Source: DATFVA01 sp963711455 (lineage in GTDB: Bacteria; Bacteroidota; Ignavibacteria; Ignavibacteriales; Ignavibacteriaceae). Taken from it: a DNA stretch of 64,000 bases. The notes below the pieces were generated by a model. That model saw only the letters and a program-made list of their open reading frames with translations. It had not been told where the DNA came from and searched no databases. This document shows positions 61,857 through 64,000 of the stretch, one piece after another (within the stretch, counting starts at the first letter, position 1; every line of letters starts with the position of its first letter). Location of the stretch: NCBI GenBank assembly GCA_963711455.1, contig CAVQEH010000010.1:186001-250000 (forward strand), given 5' to 3'. The translations under genes and the position numbers were made by a program.

Positions 61857-62183
61857 AAATAAAAAAACAGCGCCCGTAAAAATTTGTTAAAAGCATTTCA
61901 TTTACCCCCGTATGATGATTAAGCTTTTAACAAGATTCTATAAGCGCTGTGTTCCAAAATTTTGTTGAATGAACTTAGTTCCAGGCTCTTTTATTTCCAA
62001 TACTTATTTGAAGCACTTGCGATATATCACAGGGAAGTTGAAATACTGAACCTGTAATTGTCATTTCAATTTTCTGAAAATAGTTTTGAAATTATTCATC
62101 CTGTTTTTATATTTTAATTCAGTGGATGGAATTAAATAATTTTTTAAAAAGGATAAGCTGATCAAGGAATAAAGGTAAATGAA
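61857..62183. other. 327-base divergent gap with a large hairpin
   Basis: No gene seen. It contains the inverted repeat at 61867-61950. The rest is AT-rich and probably holds promoters for both flanking genes, but no consensus boxes stand out. Confidence 0.5.
61867..61950. repeat. 84-base interrupted inverted repeat
   Basis: ACAGCGC (61867-61873) pairs with GCGCTGT (61944-61950), and TTGTTAAAAGC (61884-61894) pairs with GCTTTTAACAA (61923-61933), all exact. The two stems are separated by a symmetric ten-by-ten internal loop; the apical loop is 28 bases. It could be a structured leader RNA of the divergent b561 gene, or a small mobile repeat. Confidence 0.7.
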
Positions 62184-62540
62184 ATGGTAAATAAATCGGA
62201 ACTAAAAAAGAATTATAAACAGTCATTGCAGCCAATGGGAATTTTCCAGGTTAAGAACCTGGTTAATAATAAAATATTAATCGGGAGCAGTAAAAATCTT
62301 CCCGGAAGAATTAACAGGTTTAAATTTGGTCTGAAGTATGGAACCGAAGTTAATAAAGAGCTTAACGAGGACTTTAAGAAATATGGTGAAGAAAATTTTT
62401 CATTTGAAGTCCTTGATGAGCTGAAACCAAAAGATGATCCCGGATACGATTATACTGAAGATTTACAGGTGCTTGAGGAAATGTGGATAGAAAAGCTTCA
62501 GCCCTTTGGTGAAAGAGGGTATAATATCTCTAAAGATTGA
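62184..62540 (+). CDS. GIY-YIG family protein
   Basis: A 118-residue protein with the GIY-YIG nuclease pattern: MGIFQVKNLVNNKILIGSS (GIF and ILIG in place of GIY and YIG), then NLPGRINRFKFGLKYG with the conserved Arg, KYGEENFSFEVL and a Glu near residue 100 (LEEMWIEKL). Such small proteins are often homing-endonuclease or repair-like; changes in the two tyrosines leave activity uncertain. Confidence 0.75.
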   Translation: MVNKSELKKNYKQSLQPMGIFQVKNLVNNKILIGSSKNLPGRINRFKFGLKYGTEVNKELNEDFKKYGEENFSFEVLDELKPKDDPGYDYTEDLQVLEEMWIEKLQPFGERGYNISKD

Positions 62541-62564
62541 ATACAGGAATTAAGAATGTCTGAG

Positions 62565-63770
62565 TCATATTTTTGCAGTCTCAGGCATATATTTGTAAAC
62601 TACCAGGGCACCTGAAATAGTCATTAATCCGATAGTAAAAAAGGGGAGCTCAAAAAAGATACTTGCCAACAGCCCGGCAAATAATGGTCCGAACGCAATA
62701 CCTAGACCGAATCCCATAGTAACAATGCTCATTTGTCTTCCTTCACCGCCGCTTTTAGAAAGATCTGCGGCAACTGCAAAAGCAGGAGCGGCAATGGCTG
62801 CGGCTGCAATTCCCTGGACTAATCTTAAAATAATTAATTGCATATAAGTACTGACTTCACCAAGCAGCAAAGTAGCAATTCCCATAACAATCAGACCGCC
62901 AATAATAAGAGGCTTTCTTCCAACCTTATCGGAATAGTGACCGAGCGGGATTTGAAAAATAAGCCTGCCGATCATAAGGATGCTGAACGCAAATCCGAAC
63001 CCGACAGCATTTATATTAAGCATTGAGTTAAATTGATTCTCCAGTGTTGTCATCATAGAAAATGCTCCTGCCATTAGAAAGGTTGCAAGTGAAGTAGCTA
63101 AAATTCCGCTGCTTAACAATTGGGTATCAATGATTTTAAACTTTCTATTTTGCGAATCAGGCTCGCCTCTTACCTCTTTAACCCAGAAATGAACAAGTAT
63201 AATTGCTAATAGTACGAATCCTGCTCCTGCATAAAAAGCAGCATTAAATCCGAAATTGGTTTGAAGAAATCCACCGACGACAGGACCAATGCTGAAACCA
63301 ATAATCCGGAATGTACTGTAAACGCCCATTGATCCGCCGCGGGTTTCCCTCTTTGTAATAGACGTCATTAAAGCTAATGAGGCAGGAATGGTAATAGCAA
63401 CCGCAATACCCTGGACGATCCTTAAAATCAAAAGATCAAAAAAGTGAGTGGCAAAAATAAATAACAGTATACAAATTCCTATCAGTACAAGACCAATTTG
63501 TATAAGAGGTTTCCTTCTGCCAAGCCTGTCGGTTAACGCACCCATAACCGGCTGGAACAGGGAAGAAGTTAGTCCGAATATTGAAATTAAAATACCCGCC
63601 AGGATGGTTGTGGGAAGATGGAAAAACATTTCGGGAATTTTATTAACATACAACGGAATTAGTATGAACAGAATACTGTTTCCTATAGCATCCGCCATAC
63701 GCGCAACCGAAAGGGCTAAAACAGCACGATTAAATCCTATAGAACCAGAAAGCTCTTTAAAAAAATTCAC
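62565..63770 (-). CDS. MFS transporter, multidrug-efflux type
   Basis: A 401-residue major facilitator with twelve predicted helices. The motif A region GALTDRLGRRKPLIQIGL lies near residue 77 and the repeated motif GHYSDKVGRKPLIIGGLIV near 277; helix 5 contains GPVVGGFLQTNFG (motif C-like), typical of DHA1 drug antiporters. The substrate cannot be named. It has no neighbouring regulator and converges on the GIY-YIG gene. Confidence 0.92.
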   Translation of the reverse strand: MNFFKELSGSIGFNRAVLALSVARMADAIGNSILFILIPLYVNKIPEMFFHLPTTILAGILISIFGLTSSLFQPVMGALTDRLGRRKPLIQIGLVLIGICILLFIFATHFFDLLILRIVQGIAVAITIPASLALMTSITKRETRGGSMGVYSTFRIIGFSIGPVVGGFLQTNFGFNAAFYAGAGFVLLAIILVHFWVKEVRGEPDSQNRKFKIIDTQLLSSGILATSLATFLMAGAFSMMTTLENQFNSMLNINAVGFGFAFSILMIGRLIFQIPLGHYSDKVGRKPLIIGGLIVMGIATLLLGEVSTYMQLIILRLVQGIAAAAIAAPAFAVAADLSKSGGEGRQMSIVTMGFGLGIAFGPLFAGLLASIFFELPFFTIGLMTISGALVVYKYMPETAKI

Positions 63771-64000
63771 ACCATTCCTTAATATTTTCTTCGGCTAAAT
63801 ATCTTAGATTAAATATTTTAAGATACCCGTATAATTTTTATGCTACTGTGATTAGATTTAGAAGAATACAGATTACAAGAAAAAAGCTTATGCCTGCATT
63901 GCAGGAGAAAAAAGAATGAATTCAGGAATTCACTTTTGAATATCATTTGTGTAATATTAAATTACTTTATAACTTTATTGTAAACTTTGGAAAAAATGCA

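Noticed and set aside
63771..64000. Gene start at the right edge of the window
   Set aside because: The last 230 bases are AT-rich without a supported frame on either strand.

Overview
The window is AT-rich bacterial chromosome, most likely from the Ignavibacteria or a close relative in the Bacteroidota/Chlorobi group. The main clue is five secreted proteins ending in the type IX secretion (T9SS) sorting tail with a core like NYPNPFNPxTxIxYxIP, a form common in that group. Weak Shine-Dalgarno sites, PadR/HAAS and NtrY-like genes and a fused SpmA/SpmB protein fit too. The taxonomic call is inference; there is no rRNA gene here.

Layout. 1-7717: division and cell-wall (dcw) cluster, murD (3' end), ftsW (apparent +1 frameshift), murG, a small bPH-like membrane gene, murC, ftsQ, ftsA, ftsZ. 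7765-11079: CPXCG zinc-ribbon protein, a non-coding stretch, a DnaE-type polymerase lacking its N-terminal half, yajQ and tRNA-Pro(CGG). 11216-14096: pyrR-pyrB-pyrC, with a leader holding a PyrR-binding RNA motif, a 24-codon leader ORF and an attenuator or ribosome-binding-site hairpin. 14267-33657: ordinary chromosome (lipoprotein, a very large NtrY-like histidine kinase, UvrD/RecB-type helicase-nuclease, a lipoprotein amidase with a second apparent frameshift, SpmAB, D-glycerate and alanine dehydrogenases, CoA transferase, phosphatase, GNAT, ClC channel). 33909-40412 and 49413-52528: T9SS-secreted proteins whose tails share near-identical DNA and carry in-frame palindromic inserts. 40466-49175: PAP2, AMP nucleosidase, TlpA-like lipoprotein, PadR with a HAAS-pentapeptide protein, a CpxP/Spy-like protein, UPF0182. 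52701-54606: MbfA-like iron exporter and a terpenoid-cyclase-fold protein.

54945-60370 is the accessory island. It holds an ImmA/IrrE-DUF4411 module, a truncated IS110-family transposase, a complete IS110/IS1111-type element, and what look like integron gene cassettes. One cassette carries an AbrB-VapC toxin-antitoxin pair with its own promoter and operator. It starts with TTATACCG and ends in an attC-like site whose first arm is CGGTATAAC, followed by paired arms with extrahelical adenines. A second cassette carries a lipoprotein broken by an in-frame TAA. The IS sits exactly at the conserved GGGCTGC of an attC-like site, as described for the IS1111-attC family, and has structured non-coding ends that are candidates for a bridge/seek RNA. 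No integron integrase gene is in view.

60447-63770 returns to core genes: YceI with a b561-like membrane protein, a large inverted repeat, a GIY-YIG protein and an MFS transporter.

The observations I rate highest are the cassette/IS1111 nesting, the PyrR leader with a coupled leader ORF, the palindromic repeats inserted in frame in secreted-protein genes, and the two +1 frameshifts that can both be placed at TTTTAAAG.
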